Source: Chrysopilus asiliformis
Taxonomy: Eukaryota; Arthropoda; Insecta; Diptera; Rhagionidae
Direction of reading: 5' to 3'
NCBI GenBank assembly: GCA_964034945.1
Contig: OZ035960.1
Coordinates: 116,663,824 to 116,727,823 of the forward strand
Length of the DNA stretch: 64,000 nucleotides
This document shows, in pieces, positions 37,702 through 49,055 of this stretch; positions within the stretch are counted from its first letter, which is position 1, and every line of letters begins with the position of its first letter. Below the pieces are notes generated by a model. The model searched no databases. It saw only the letters and a program-made list of their open reading frames with translations, and was not told the DNA's origin. Made by a program: the position numbers and the translations under genes.

Positions 37702-39120
37702 TTGTCAAAGAAATTAACATGTATCCTTCAAAATCTACTAACTAATGATCCCTATAATATAAAAAACTCTATGGATTTTAAGCAAAGATTGTCGACGATA
37801 TCTTTAGGACCAAATGAAATTATGGTTAGTTTTGACATTGTATCTCTTTTCACGAACATCCCAGCAGATCTAGCTATTCAAATTGTTTCACAAAAATGGG
37901 ATAAAATTTCAGGAATGACGAATCTTGACAAAACTAGATTTATGAATTTTTTAAAATTTTGTATTATTGACAATAATTATTTCTTATTTAACAATAAACT
38001 TTACAAACAGAAATTCGGTGTTCCGATGGGTAGCCCAATATCCCCAGTAATAGCTGACGTAGTCACACAACATATATTAGTGGACACAATGAAAAAACTG
38101 ACTTTTGTACCAAAATTATTTGTTAAATATGTTGACGACATTTTTGCGATAATCCCTACAGACAAAGTTGATTACACCTTACAAACACTTAATAATTTTA
38201 ATCCCCGCATACAGTTCACAGTTGAATTGGAAAAAAATAGCACCCTACCCTTTCTAAATATGCTTTGCATAAAAGAAGTTGACGGTAATATTATGACGAA
38301 TTGGTACAAGAAGGACATCACCTCTGATAGAATTCTGAATTTTCATTCCCACCATCCCTACACCCAAAAACTTAACACGGCCGTTCAATTCATAAAACAG
38401 GTTCTAAATCTTAGTGATAGCAAATTCCATAACACAAATATCAAACATATTAAAGAAGTTTTATTTAACAACAATTACCCCCATAACTTCATTAAAAAAG
38501 CCCTTGTCATCGCTAGTCAGAATATAAATAATATCATCCCGCCCAACATAAGTCCTGTGAATGATCGATATTATCGCAGCATAACTTATGTAAACGGGAT
38601 CACAGAACAAATTACTAGAGTAATTAAAAAATACACAAGCAATACCATGTTGGCTTACAATAATAAATTCACTCTACGCAATATTTTTACGAAATTAAAA
38701 GATCCCATCCCGAAACAAAAAAGATCAAACATAATCTATAAAATACCTTGTAAAGGCAACGAGGGAACAGGGGAACCCTGTTCTCTTAATTATGTTGGTC
38801 AAACGGGTCAATTTCTGGAAAAACGAATAATTGGGCATAAGAGTAGCCTAAAAAGAGCACGAGAGAATCCTCATCACACTGCAGTGGTAGAGCATTATCT
38901 CGAAGTTGGCCACACACCGGACTTTGATAACACAAAGATAATAGACACACAAAGTAACTACAATAAACGTTTGACAACTGAAGCTTTACACATCTACACA
39001 CAGAACACATACAACAAAAAACGAGACACTGAAGACATGAACGCGATATATTGTGCTTTAGTAGAAGATATTCAAACCAATACACGCAAAAGAAAGAGAA
39101 GAGAAATAGACATAACTTAA
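37702..39120 (+). CDS. Penelope-like reverse transcriptase with GIY-YIG endonuclease (N-terminally truncated)
   Basis: An open frame of 472 codons to the TAA at 39118, without an ATG at its 5' end because the element is truncated. Reverse-transcriptase motifs: FDIVSLFTNIP (catalytic Asp at 45), GVPMGSPISP (106-115) and YVDDI (143-147). A C-terminal GIY-YIG nuclease follows: IIYKIPCKG (344-352), a Cys pair (350, 360), LNYVGQTG (362-369), the EKRIIGHK helix (373-380) and TEALHI (426-431). A basic KRKRRE tail ends it. This order, RT then GIY-YIG, is specific to Penelope-like elements. The first RT motifs are missing, yet there are no stops or frameshifts in 1.4 kb, so the insertion is young. Confidence 0.92.
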   Translation: MSKKLTCILQNLLTNDPYNIKNSMDFKQRLSTISLGPNEIMVSFDIVSLFTNIPADLAIQIVSQKWDKISGMTNLDKTRFMNFLKFCIIDNNYFLFNNKLYKQKFGVPMGSPISPVIADVVTQHILVDTMKKLTFVPKLFVKYVDDIFAIIPTDKVDYTLQTLNNFNPRIQFTVELEKNSTLPFLNMLCIKEVDGNIMTNWYKKDITSDRILNFHSHHPYTQKLNTAVQFIKQVLNLSDSKFHNTNIKHIKEVLFNNNYPHNFIKKALVIASQNINNIIPPNISPVNDRYYRSITYVNGITEQITRVIKKYTSNTMLAYNNKFTLRNIFTKLKDPIPKQKRSNIIYKIPCKGNEGTGEPCSLNYVGQTGQFLEKRIIGHKSSLKRARENPHHTAVVEHYLEVGHTPDFDNTKIIDTQSNYNKRLTTEALHIYTQNTYNKKRDTEDMNAIYCALVEDIQTNTRKRKRREIDIT

Positions 39121-39560
39121 CCTATACTATCACATTAAAAACTGTTTGTTGCTGTACTGAACTGTTACCACAGTCAGCTGTTTCCTTTTTTCGTTTTTTC
39201 TTTTTTCGTTTTCTTCATATTTGCTTGTCAATTTAAAGTATATTTCATATGTTATTTATTTATTTATTTATTTATTTTAATGTAACATTTCGACAAAGTT
39301 TTTACGGCTAAATATTGACAGTTAAAACATATTATATTTAAATGATTGTTCAACGTAAGTCCCCTTTGTAAAAACAATATTTATTTTTTGGTGCTTAATA
39401 AAATATATTAAAAATAGGCCTCTGAAGATGAGCCAAAACAAGGCTCGAAACGTCAGGCTGGAAAATTGAACATTAATTTTTGTTTTATTTCCTAAAATTG
39501 GACCGCTAAGCCCGCCAAACTAATACAAATAATATTACACGGTCGACATATAATCAAATT
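37704..39560 (+). mobile_element. Penelope-like retroelement, 5'-truncated insertion
   Basis: The element is bounded by a 16-bp target-site duplication, TAGATGTAAAAATTTT, at 37688-37703 and 39561-39576. It begins inside the coding frame, so the N-terminal third is lost, and ends with a non-coding tail that includes a GAAGATGAGCC...GAAACGTC segment typical of Penelope tails. A TTTA microsatellite lies at about 39253-39278. It sits about 230 bp upstream of the psuG start codon, in opposite orientation to that gene. Confidence 0.85.
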
Positions 39561-39576
39561 TAGATGTAAAAATTTT

Positions 39577-40240
39577 ATTGTTGCGATTTTATAACCATAT
39601 TTCTATAATACACCCCATAGTTCTAATCCAGGAAACTTTTGTGCTCTTTTTAATACTCCTAAAATCAGATTACAAATATGGATCGTAAAAATTAAAAATC
39701 GACGAATGCTTTTATTAAATCATAGCCTCTTTGACCTCCAAAACTTCCAGTTTATAATATACTTTTCGAGGTTTGTGCTAAAACATTGAGAAATGTGAAT
39801 TCTCCGTCACATTAGAAGGATGTTTCGGTATTTATGCTTTAATGTAAAAAGTTTCCGTTATTACTTTAATTTTTCTCATATTTCAAGAATCATAGGAAGA
39901 TTCTTTTTTCATTTTGGATACTCTTCGCCTGACAAAAATAAAAGATGGTTACAAGCCCTTCAATAAACTAGACAACTTAGACTGTAAAGCCTTCGATCAA
40001 TTCCGTGAAGTCTTTACGAATGAAGCATGAAAAATTTCTTGAATAGCGAAAAAAACAGCTAATAATGTATGTACTCAACAAACATATCATAAACTCGAAA
40101 ATTTTCAATAACATTTTCTTGCTATTTTGTAAATAGTTCTGGGGAGTTCTGAGGAGCAACTTTACGTTTTTAATGTTACTCAAATGATAATAGAACCAGC
40201 ACTGATAAACTGGTGATTATAAAGATTTTTTTTAAATAAA
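39577..40240. other. Intergenic region
   Basis: AT-rich DNA between the Penelope-like insertion and the 508-bp inverted-repeat element. No gene, RNA or obvious regulatory site was recognised. Confidence 0.6.
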
Positions 40241-40748
40241 CAGGGGTGCGTTCCTTTATTCCCGGGTAAAGTAAATGTTGGGTTTGTCAAAGTTCGAACA
40301 GCTGATTGCCAAAGTTGAAATTTTACCGACGTTAACTCTGATTAAAAGAACGCGATTTGGTTAACTTTGACAGCAGTGATGTGCACAACAATACATTAAA
40401 AATATGTCGGGCCAACAAATGCTCAAAGCAATCTTTTTGGGAGCTGCGGAATAAAATCCACCATTATCTTGCACAAAACTCATTCGAAACTACGAGACGA
40501 ATTGACAGTTGATTGACAGTTGTAACCGTCTCGGTTAACTTTATCGCGTTCTTTAATTACAATTAAAGTTAACTTTCTCCAACTCAGCTCTCGAGCAGAG
40601 TTGAGAAAAGTAACTTTGACAGCTTAACTTTGGCATTTAGGAACGGCAGTAAAGTTTACTTAGCGTTAACCGTAGGCATTTAAGAACGCATTTCTGTTTA
40701 CCGCGGTTAACCACGGTTAACCACGGTTAATAAAAGAACGCACCCCTG
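40241..40748. mobile_element. Non-autonomous DNA transposon (MITE) with CAGGGGTGCGTTC ends
   Basis: The left end CAGGGGTGCGTTCCTTTATT and the right end (reverse complement CAGGGGTGCGTTCTTTTATT) match at 19 of 20 bases. The 508-bp interior has no transposase. It is rich in GTTAAC words and ends with three tandem CGGTTAACCA-like units (40702-40732). CAGGG ends suggest a hAT-like family, but no 8-bp target duplication is visible in the immediate flanks, so the class is uncertain. Confidence 0.7.
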
Positions 40749-41325
40749 GCCATTAAATGTGTGATCAATATATTGATACGGTATCTAATCAATAATCAAA
40801 CCAGTCGTTTTAATTTTAACCGCGACAGCATTAGAGGGATTTAATATTGATCGATATGAAATAATAGAGGCCGGAAAAGAAATCTTCGTCGATCAGTTTA
40901 TAAATTATTGTCAAACTTTTATTCTTTATGTGCGGTTAAGTAATAAAAAAAATTGTGTCTGGTCATATTTATCTACTTAGTGATGGCTATTAAAAATCAG
41001 AAGCGACCATACTTTTATTAAACCTATATTTTTGGGTTTTAATTTAGATTTTTTTATATAGATTGCGAATAGTTGCTAGGAAAGCATAAAAAAATAAACT
41101 TATTGCCCTAGTCTTATTAAAATGTTCACAATCACGAATATCACTATGGGTTCCAATCTGAGTAGTAGGCAAACAAAAATCGATTAAATAATATTTCAAT
41201 TCGGCAGACATTGAAAATCCTTTCGTATCATTTCTCTTAGTTAACAGTTTAAGTTTTAAATTCAATATTTCTATTTTGCTAATGTTTTATCCAATTTGTC
41301 GGATTTACGTTTGACATTTTCAACT
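40749..41325. other. Upstream region of the EFHC gene
   Basis: About 580 bp of AT-rich DNA up to the ATG at 41326. It must contain the promoter and leader of the EFHC-like gene unless these lie inside the adjacent transposon. No recognisable motif was found. Confidence 0.5.
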
Positions 41326-44209
41326 ATGGAAGGATTACCCAAATTGCCTGGTATGGATTTTGAGAATCGTTTGAAGAGTCACTACCATGTACCTCATTGC
41401 TTCGATGTAATAAATGGATATCCCTTTTTTCGTGCTCCGCCATGTGGAATTGGCAGTGGCCCAACTGGAGAACAAAGCATTGCATTTGCCGGGAAAGAAG
41501 ATCCAACATTGTATCCAATACATTTTATCCAATACTATTTTTATTTTATTTTCTAAACTTCAGATATGATCCAGCTTTAACCTATGGCCGAGTTAAAACT
41601 ATACAAACGGAACCTTTTCGACCCCATTTCGTTCGGTACGATAAGAAATGCTTGACATTTAAAGCATTCTTTAAGCAAAACATCCCTGAATCAGCAATTG
41701 AACTTTATCGAATAAGGCATGTGAATATTACTTATTTTCTGGAAGATGACACCATAACAGTAATGGAACCTGAAGTTCCAGTGAGTTACAATACTATTAA
41801 TTTACTAGATCACACTTTTTAAGGGAATTTTCATTTAAGTTGTTTTTACTTTCTGCACTATACCATGTGCGCGCATTCGATAATCTCCACAATATTTTTA
41901 CCTTGACGAATATGTTCAAATTTATTTTTGTTATTTAGAATTCTGGGTTGCCGCAAGGACGTCTCATACGTCGTGGCAAAATCGCAAAAAATCTTAAGGG
42001 TGAATGCTACAACTGGAAAGACTTTAACATCGGCATCGATTTAAAATTGAATGGAATCGTTTTCCATATAACAAACTGTGATCCATTTACAAAAGTAACA
42101 TCTACAGATACTTTTCTAGCAAGTTTAACTAAATTACAAAACTATCAGAATTTTCTAGTGAGCCAAGGAATAGAACTAAATGAATCGGAATGTTCACCCA
42201 TCGATCCCGTTACAGCAGACAGAACCATTAGTAAATTGAGAAGGAGACCAAGTTCAACATCAAAATGTTACGATGACAAATTAAGACGCTTCCTAGAATT
42301 TCAGGGAAAAGTTTTAAAGTTTGTATTTCGAAGTTAGAACAAAGATTGTTATTAATTTCCGCCCCTTTTGTTTAAGATTTGATTGCATTTTGGATGAAAG
42401 TGGCCGTCCAAATGGCGAAACTTTGACATATACTTTGTTTTATTATCTGGAGGACGACACTGTGTCAATAAAAGAGCTGAAGGAGAATTACGAAGGAAGA
42501 GATCGATTTCCAATGTTTCTGAGGCGTACGAAACTCCCAAAGAATTGGAAGGGAGTCCCAGGTAAAAATATGACTTGTTTTCTTCAAAAATACAAGCTAA
42601 CTGAAATTTTCTTATCGTTAGTAAATTTCCCAAAAATCTATTTGGAAGTTTCGGAGCAGGAAATCACCGAATATTATTTGCCAAAGGACTTTTTAGTTGG
42701 AGAAACGATCTCCGTATTCGGAAAGCAGTTTTTGCTCCTTGATTGTGACCCTTTCACCAGAAGATACTACGAAGAAATACTGAAAATTAACCAACAGGAA
42801 AGATTATGTATTCAATATCCAAAGCACCCAGCGACTAGAAAAGTATCCATTTTGTAATTTCCAAGTTTTAATCTAGCAATAATAATTTTCTATCAATGCA
42901 GCAACTTCCGGTATATCTCGGTCTGGGCACACCTGAAGATTCTCTTGCATCTTATTTCCGTTTGATGCCAAAGGCTCCACGAAAAGACATCGTCAAATAT
43001 TTATTCAACACCAATAAGTTCTTGCGATACGAATGTGTGTTGGATTCCGCTCATCCGGAAGATAAAAAACGAAAATTTATCTTAAGCTATTCGCTCGCAA
43101 ACGACACGATTTCGATAGTGGAGCCGCCGATTAAAAATTCTGGAATAATCGGAGGTCGTTTCCTCACCTCGGAACGAGTCGAGCTTCCTGGCTGTGATCG
43201 AAATAATCCTCTGTATTATGGACCAAAAGACTTTTATGTCGGTAAGTTGAACAACAACGGAAGCTACAGCGGACGAGCATATTTTAATCAAAGGTTTTCA
43301 GAGTTGTAAATAAGTCATGGAGGTGTAATTCTTTTGTTTTTTGTGTTGTTTCTAGAAACGATTTTTAAAAAATGATATTTTTATAACTTATCATGTAAAA
43401 GAATGAAAAAATCATTTAGTAAAATCGTGTTAATTCGAAATCGGATAAATAGTCGGGTAAAAAATGATGGATGCTGATTTCCCTTTTTTCAAATTGAAAT
43501 GTTTCAAATTATTTTAGGTTTGACACGAAATTCTATGTCAAACTCGAAAAAAAATTATAGGCTTATAGTAGAAAGGGGGTAAAATATAATAAATTATAGT
43601 AGAAAGGCGGTAAAATATTTTACATAAAATAAATGGAAATGTAATAAAAATCTAATTGAGCCAGAAATATAATTTTTACTGTTTTAGAATTGACACATAT
43701 TTTAACCGACAAATTGTTTCGTTGTATTTCAAAGGAGCGATTCTAAAAATGAATGCACATCGGTTCAAAATAGTCGGAGCTGACTTCTACGTTTTGCAGT
43801 ACATGAAAAAGCATATAGAACTTTTCACAAATGAGGCTGTGGAGAGCGTGGAGCAATATTTATCAAAGCATCATCCATTTGTCGCTTCAGCAGAGGTGAA
43901 ACCCAAGCATTTCTTATTCGACACTTTAATGTTGTATTTTAGCTGCAACCAAAGGCAAGACCGAAAATTGGGTTGAGGGGACGGAGCGATCACGTAGTGA
44001 CTGAAATTGAGCAATGCCTGCAGGATGTCTTCCTGCACTCCAGCGTGAAGGAGCCGGACCCCAAAGATGTGGAAACTGTGCTTAAAAACGAGGAACTATC
44101 AGAACCCATTAACAAAGATTGGAAAATAGTACCCGTGGAAGGGGAAAAGCGTCTCGAACAACTTTCGTCCAAGGAATTTTCGCGACCAAGCAGTGTTAGA
44201 AATTCGTAA
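41326..44209 (+). CDS. EFHC1/EFHC2-like (myoclonin) protein with three DM10 domains
   Basis: Proteins of this family are axonemal: they bind inside or along ciliary doublet microtubules. Eight exons join in frame: 41326-41510, 41564-41780, 41939-42318, 42377-42561, 42622-42842, 42902-43241, 43735-43895 and 43943-44209, giving 651 residues, the usual size. DM10 domains: about 83-190 (RIRHVNITYFLEDDT, PQGRLIRRGKI, ITNCDPFTK), 256-375 (YYLEDDTVSIKEL, LLDCDPFTRRYY) and 432-540 (YSLANDTISIVEP, GPKDFYVG, ILKMNAHRFKIVGAD). The N-terminus has the conserved LPGMDF, PPCGIG and DPALTYG-type segments. The last intron is only 47 bp. No EF-hand was recognised at the C-terminus, where vertebrate EFHC1/2 have one. 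Some donors are weak (GTTTGT, GTATCC) but frames and conserved motifs fix them. EFHC1 and EFHC2 could not be told apart. Confidence 0.92.
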
Positions 44210-44247
44210 TTCCTGAAATCTATATTTTGTACTTACAGATTTTTCCA

Positions 44248-44253
44248 AATAAA
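44248..44253 (+). terminator. Polyadenylation signal of the EFHC gene
   Basis: AATAAA lies 39 bases after the TAA stop at 44209, followed by T-rich and GT-containing sequence, a normal arrangement for a 3' end. Confidence 0.6.
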
Positions 44254-45839
44254 AATAGATTTTTATGTAGCAAAACAAATTTGTGTGGCACTAGTGTAGG
44301 TTAAGATCGCCAAACAACAGCTGATAAGAAACTCACGTACATCCACTATAAATAATTCACAGCGTCCAAAGATCAGTTTTTTATTTGAGTTTAGCTCGTT
44401 GATATTTTCAATAGATTGAAATTATTTTTAACTAACGAAAATATCATCCACCAAATTCATCCGACCACAATGCACTACTATCACTATTATCAAAACAGAA
44501 TCACAAAAACAAGCAACTTCCAGTAAAGTCGTTGAGACGTGGCTAAAAACTAACACATTTAAGTGAGACTCCCGCAAATCGACAAGGTAATGTGGCCGAA
44601 TGTAGAATTGTTAGTCAATTTCAATATGGAGTTCGGGGAAGAACCTATTTATCAGTTGTTTTAACTGGTTTTTCGACATTGAATGTTGTAAGTCAGATAT
44701 CATAGAATTCATTTTCATTTAATTTATTCATTTAATAAAAAGAGGCATGATGCTTTTATAAAAAAGTTACATAGGATCTTAAATAGCTATTTAATAATAC
44801 TATGAATATAGAAATGAGGCATATTGCCAATTGAAAAGGTTTTTTACTAATAACGATATAAATTTAAATACAATGTCGAAATATATTAATATGAGGATCT
44901 TACTGGCAATCATTAAAGGATAAAGGAAAATAATAACAGGAATTTAAAAAAAACCTAAAAGTGCCCATTTAATCTACCAACACTTTAAAATGACTAGTGA
45001 CCAGACTCAAACAACCGATAATGAAAGGGCACTACAAGCACCTAGCCCAAAAGTAAAAGGGATATAAAGGACACTACAAATAGAAAGGTAAATTTTATAC
45101 AGAGCACCGAAAGATTTCCAATGACTATCAAGCGGTCGGATTATCTCAAAAAAGCATATCTTCTTGAACAGATTAACATTACTGAGTGGAAGAATTTAAA
45201 GTGGAAGTGAATTCCACAATTCACATTATTTTGTGAGAATTTTTTGGGTTCAAGATTTGGCAAATGCGACGAGAATTGGAAAAAGAAAGATTTCTTACGA
45301 GATCTGGTCAAACAAGATCTTAAGTTAAGCGATAGCTACATCCCAACTTAAAAATTTCAGAACATATAAATAAATATGCTCATATTTTTTATCACCATAC
45401 ACGAACCTCAGAATGAAATTGAAGCATTTTTTTAAACGTAAGAAACTAGACCCCTCGGAAAAAAAGCTAGTCTTTTCTTTACATTGGTGGAAATCGTAAA
45501 TTTATAGGTTTCATCAACCGCAAATCCGAGGTTCTTGAAAATTTCATTGTATTATGGTATAATCTTGTGACAAGTTTTTTAATTATAAAAATTCAATGTT
45601 TTAAATATGCCTATTCCATCTTAAACTACATTTAATATGATGAGATCCGTCCCTTTTCAATTAGCCTACATTGTTCTGAGTATTTGTAATATAAAAACTG
45701 ATTAAAAACAGACAAATCATTTTACTTTGCAATTATTTTTCATATTTATCACCCAGCTTGGGGTTCTTTTACCTTAAAACTATAAGCCACAATAAAACGA
45801 GTTTTTGTATTTAGTCGAGATAACTGAATGAATTTTCTT
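44254..45839. other. Convergent intergenic region between EFHC and membrin genes
   Basis: About 1.6 kb of AT-rich sequence that must hold the 3' UTR of the minus-strand membrin gene. No other gene or clear repeat was recognised. Confidence 0.5.
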
Positions 45840-46634
45840 TCAAATAACAAAATAATAAATAATTAAAAATATAATTAGAGAAGTGACACCGGCACCACCA
45901 AGGAAGACATATTTATCCTCGGTGATTCGCTTTTCAATTAACTTCATAGTATGATTAGATAGTCCAAGTGTGCTTCCCATATCAAAAATCCTCTGTCGTG
46001 CCCCCTTTAATGTGTCCCTTTGACTTCTTAAGCTGTCCAGGACATTATTGCCCGTGTAGAGCATTTCGTCAACACCCTGGTGGGCATTATTCAGAGAGGT
46101 ATGCGCCTGCAATGAATAATCGATATCAATTGAAGTCTCTGAATTCGTTGTGAATCTCCGGTTTAGTAATTGTTCCCGTTCACTGATCTCGATCTCTCGC
46201 TTCTGTTTCTTCTGTTGCCACATCTGTAGCGCAGTCTAAACACATAATTGTTAGTTAGCAATGAATTAATTGACGGGGCGGGTATGGCATGGGAGGGGGC
46301 AAGAAGAGCAATTGCTCCAAATACCTGTAAATGTCTGATGTCATACTTCAACTGGTCCACTCGCATTTTCGCATTGGGGCGCTGAGAGACAGGCACTTTG
46401 TACACCAAAACATCCAATCGATCGCAGTTCCTACGAGATTTCACAAGTCGCACTTAAATTACAGGATTTACAGGTAATAATAATCACAAAAAATAATTAC
46501 GCATTGACCGCTGCGATTTTCCCTTGAATATCCGATTCCACAGCCGATAAATCCGCCTGTGGTTTATTTAGGTGCTGGAAATTTTGCTGTGTGTCTTGAA
46601 TTAGTCGATTTGTTTGGTGATAAAGCGCCTCCAT
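45840..46634 (-). CDS. Membrin: Membrin / GOSR2, Golgi Qb-SNARE
   Basis: A tail-anchored SNARE for ER-to-Golgi vesicle fusion. Exons: 46501-46634, 46325-46430 and 45840-46235, in frame, for 211 residues, the family's normal length. The N-terminal helix ([19 protein letters not shown]), the [13 protein letters not shown] segment and [17 protein letters not shown] are typical. The SNARE motif (about 125-185) contains the [19 protein letters not shown] stretch and LIEKR. A hydrophobic anchor, [20 protein letters not shown], ends the chain with only two or three residues after it. The acceptor at 46431-46432 (CTCGTAG|G) was chosen because it restores VNANCDRL. It lies just downstream of DET1/abo on the same strand, 620 bp away. 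Confidence 0.93.
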
Positions 46635-47257
46635 TTCACAAAAATCAAGAGATTCTCCCTTTGCAGCCGCCGGAATGTTTTTGTAAAATGTTTGACGTAT
46701 AGGTTGACACGTCTAGCAAATCGATTGGAAACATAACCTAAAACATGCATACTCGCGCAAAAATTCAAATTTTAGTAAAAATATTTCTACAACTTTGTGG
46801 GTTTTTTAAACGTTGTGGACACTTGGAAATTTAAATACACTAATATTTCATTTCATAAATTATTTAGTAGCGAATAATTTCACACCAATTGTAATTTATA
46901 TAAATTTGAAAACTACCGTATTTCAACAGAAATTAACTTATTTTTTTAAAGGATGTTTTTATATTTGCAATGTACATGTCCTACAAATTATTAAATGAAT
47001 GATTTTCTAAACTTTATTGCCGCTTTTACATACAAAAAACCAAATTCTTCAGAGAATTCATTGAATAAAAGTCAAATTTCAACATAAATCATATATTTCC
47101 AATGTTAATAAAATACTTGAACTGAAAATAAAAGGTAGTTGTTTTTCCAACAAAACACGATAAGCGAAACAAAAAATCCCCCCTTTAACCAAATTCGTTC
47201 GTTTAATTTTCATATTTTAGTCTAGTTGACGAGAAGAAACAGAAAAACGTGAGAAAA
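46635..47257. other. Intergenic region between membrin start and DET1 stop
   Basis: About 620 bp that must contain the membrin promoter and the DET1/abo 3' UTR, both on the minus strand. A minus-strand AATAAA at 47013-47018 lies about 240 bases past the DET1 stop. Nothing else was recognised. Confidence 0.55.
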
Positions 47258-49055
47258 TCATTTAAGAACTCTTGTGGCTTCATTTCGAATATGAAAATTA
47301 ACAACATATTCGGTATTAATTCGTTGAATACTAATGGCAAATGGCTCCGTAGGATGAAATGTAAAAGCAACGAGTTTTCGTGTCGCCAGAGATAGACTTC
47401 GCTCCTGTAATCCCGGATAGATACGAAACTTTAGCAATCCAGAATCACGTCCGAAAAATCGTATCGGATACTCGCCACACGTTTTTGGCCGTTCCATTGG
47501 GGATATCCATTTATCATCATAGCTAAACAGACTCAAATCCAAATACGGTGAGCTGCTGTAGCTTTGAGCACTGATAGGTAACTGGGCAAGCATTCGTTTC
47601 GTAGCCTCAATCACACCCCCGCCACGGGCACTTATTATTGTTTGTTTCCATCTGAAAAATACGTCATTTTCGATTTAATGAAATAAAAATTCTGTGAATT
47701 TCTGTAATTACTTTTGATGCAGAATTTTCGCATGAATATTGTTGCTGGGCGAGCATGGAAACAGCGCATCTGATTGCGTTTGTGCGTTACGAAACATATC
47801 ACAGAAATTTTCAAATAGTTGAAGTAGATCTTTCGATGTATTGTCATAGACTGCTAACACCTTACTATCCGGTATATTATAGAATACAAAAAATGAAGGA
47901 TGAGAATTCGGTTCAGGCACTTTCAGGCTAACTACTTCTTCGCTAGCGTATTTAATAAGTAAATGATTTTCGTCCAATAGCTGCATTTTCCACATGCGTA
48001 GATTTTTATACTAGAAAAACAAAAGAATTAGTCGATTTCACAGGAATATTTTTAATTAATTTATAATATTTTTTTCTTACTTGATCGAAAAATTTATAGA
48101 ATCTCCTAATTTCGTAGTTATTACCCCACATATCCATTTTGAACTTGGCCTGATTGAATAGGAATACAAGAAACCGATGCTTCAAACTATTTATGGTGAC
48201 TTCCTTAAATGGCCTAAACTGTGCATTCGGATAAGTGACATTGTATAAATTCCTATCTAATTCACAGCAGAATCGACCGATCTTCTGCAGTGGCAGGAAC
48301 TCCTGCTGGTAAATGTCGTAAATGTGAATGGTTTGCTGTAGAACCGAGAGTACAGCGAAGATGTTATTGTAGAGGTAGATGCCTTGATTGTGCGAAAGAA
48401 AAATCTTATCCGCATTGAAGTTCAATTGGGATGTAACTCGGCCAGCGTGAAGATCCACCAAATAAATGGAATAGTCCTCGAGCGTGTACTTCGAACTATG
48501 CGAAATGGCCTCGTTCGTCGTGTAGACGTCGTAGAAGCTGGGCCATTGCTCAACTGGAAGGAATAATGCCGCTCCAACAATCACAAATCGGCTGTCGTTG
48601 GTAAAAAGGCTACACTCTCGATTTAGCTGCTTATTGAGAGTAGTCACACTCACCGAATGCTTCAGTCTGAATAGCTTGTCAAAGATCTTGCTGCGAATCC
48701 TGTAGGGAACGTCAACGTGAATGTTAGGCACGAAGTCATGTTTCCAAGAATAGCAAAGCTCTGCAGCAGCCGGAGTCCCCAGAAACTTGTAAATCTCAAG
48801 TGAAGTTTGGTCGTACGAGAACACAATCAGATGCTTGCCATCAGGACTGAATTTCCTGAGGAATCCTGCGGGTTTCTCGACGTTGATCACCGTTAAATTG
48901 GGATATATGTTCTGGTAGAACGATTTGGTCACAAACGATTCAGTTCCCCGCCTATGCAGCCCATTCTCCCGGCTAAACAGACGCAGGACGAGATTCTGAG
49001 GTTTTATCGAACGCGGCTTTATTGTATCGTCACAAATTGTCTCTTCTTCGGGCAT
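47258..49055 (-). CDS. DET1: DET1 homologue (Drosophila abnormal oocyte family)
   Basis: DET1 is a component of the DDB1-containing ubiquitin-ligase assembly that also includes DDA1 and COP1; the fly member, abo, is linked to histone gene control. Exons: 48081-49055, 47712-48010 and 47258-47651, for 555 residues (human DET1 is 550). Conserved runs are frequent: [144 protein letters not shown] and [11 protein letters not shown]. The start is the first ATG of the frame (49055); upstream codons are in frame but lack ATG. It looks complete and intact. Confidence 0.95.

Noticed and set aside
39253..39278. TTTA repeat as a possible telomere- or satellite-like array
   Set aside because: It is only a few units and lies inside the Penelope-like 3' tail, where simple repeats are common.
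43656..43734. Alternative upstream start for the seventh EFHC exon
   Set aside because: The frame before 43735 has no similarity to the family, and the acceptor at 43733-43734 restores the conserved YVGAILKMN join.
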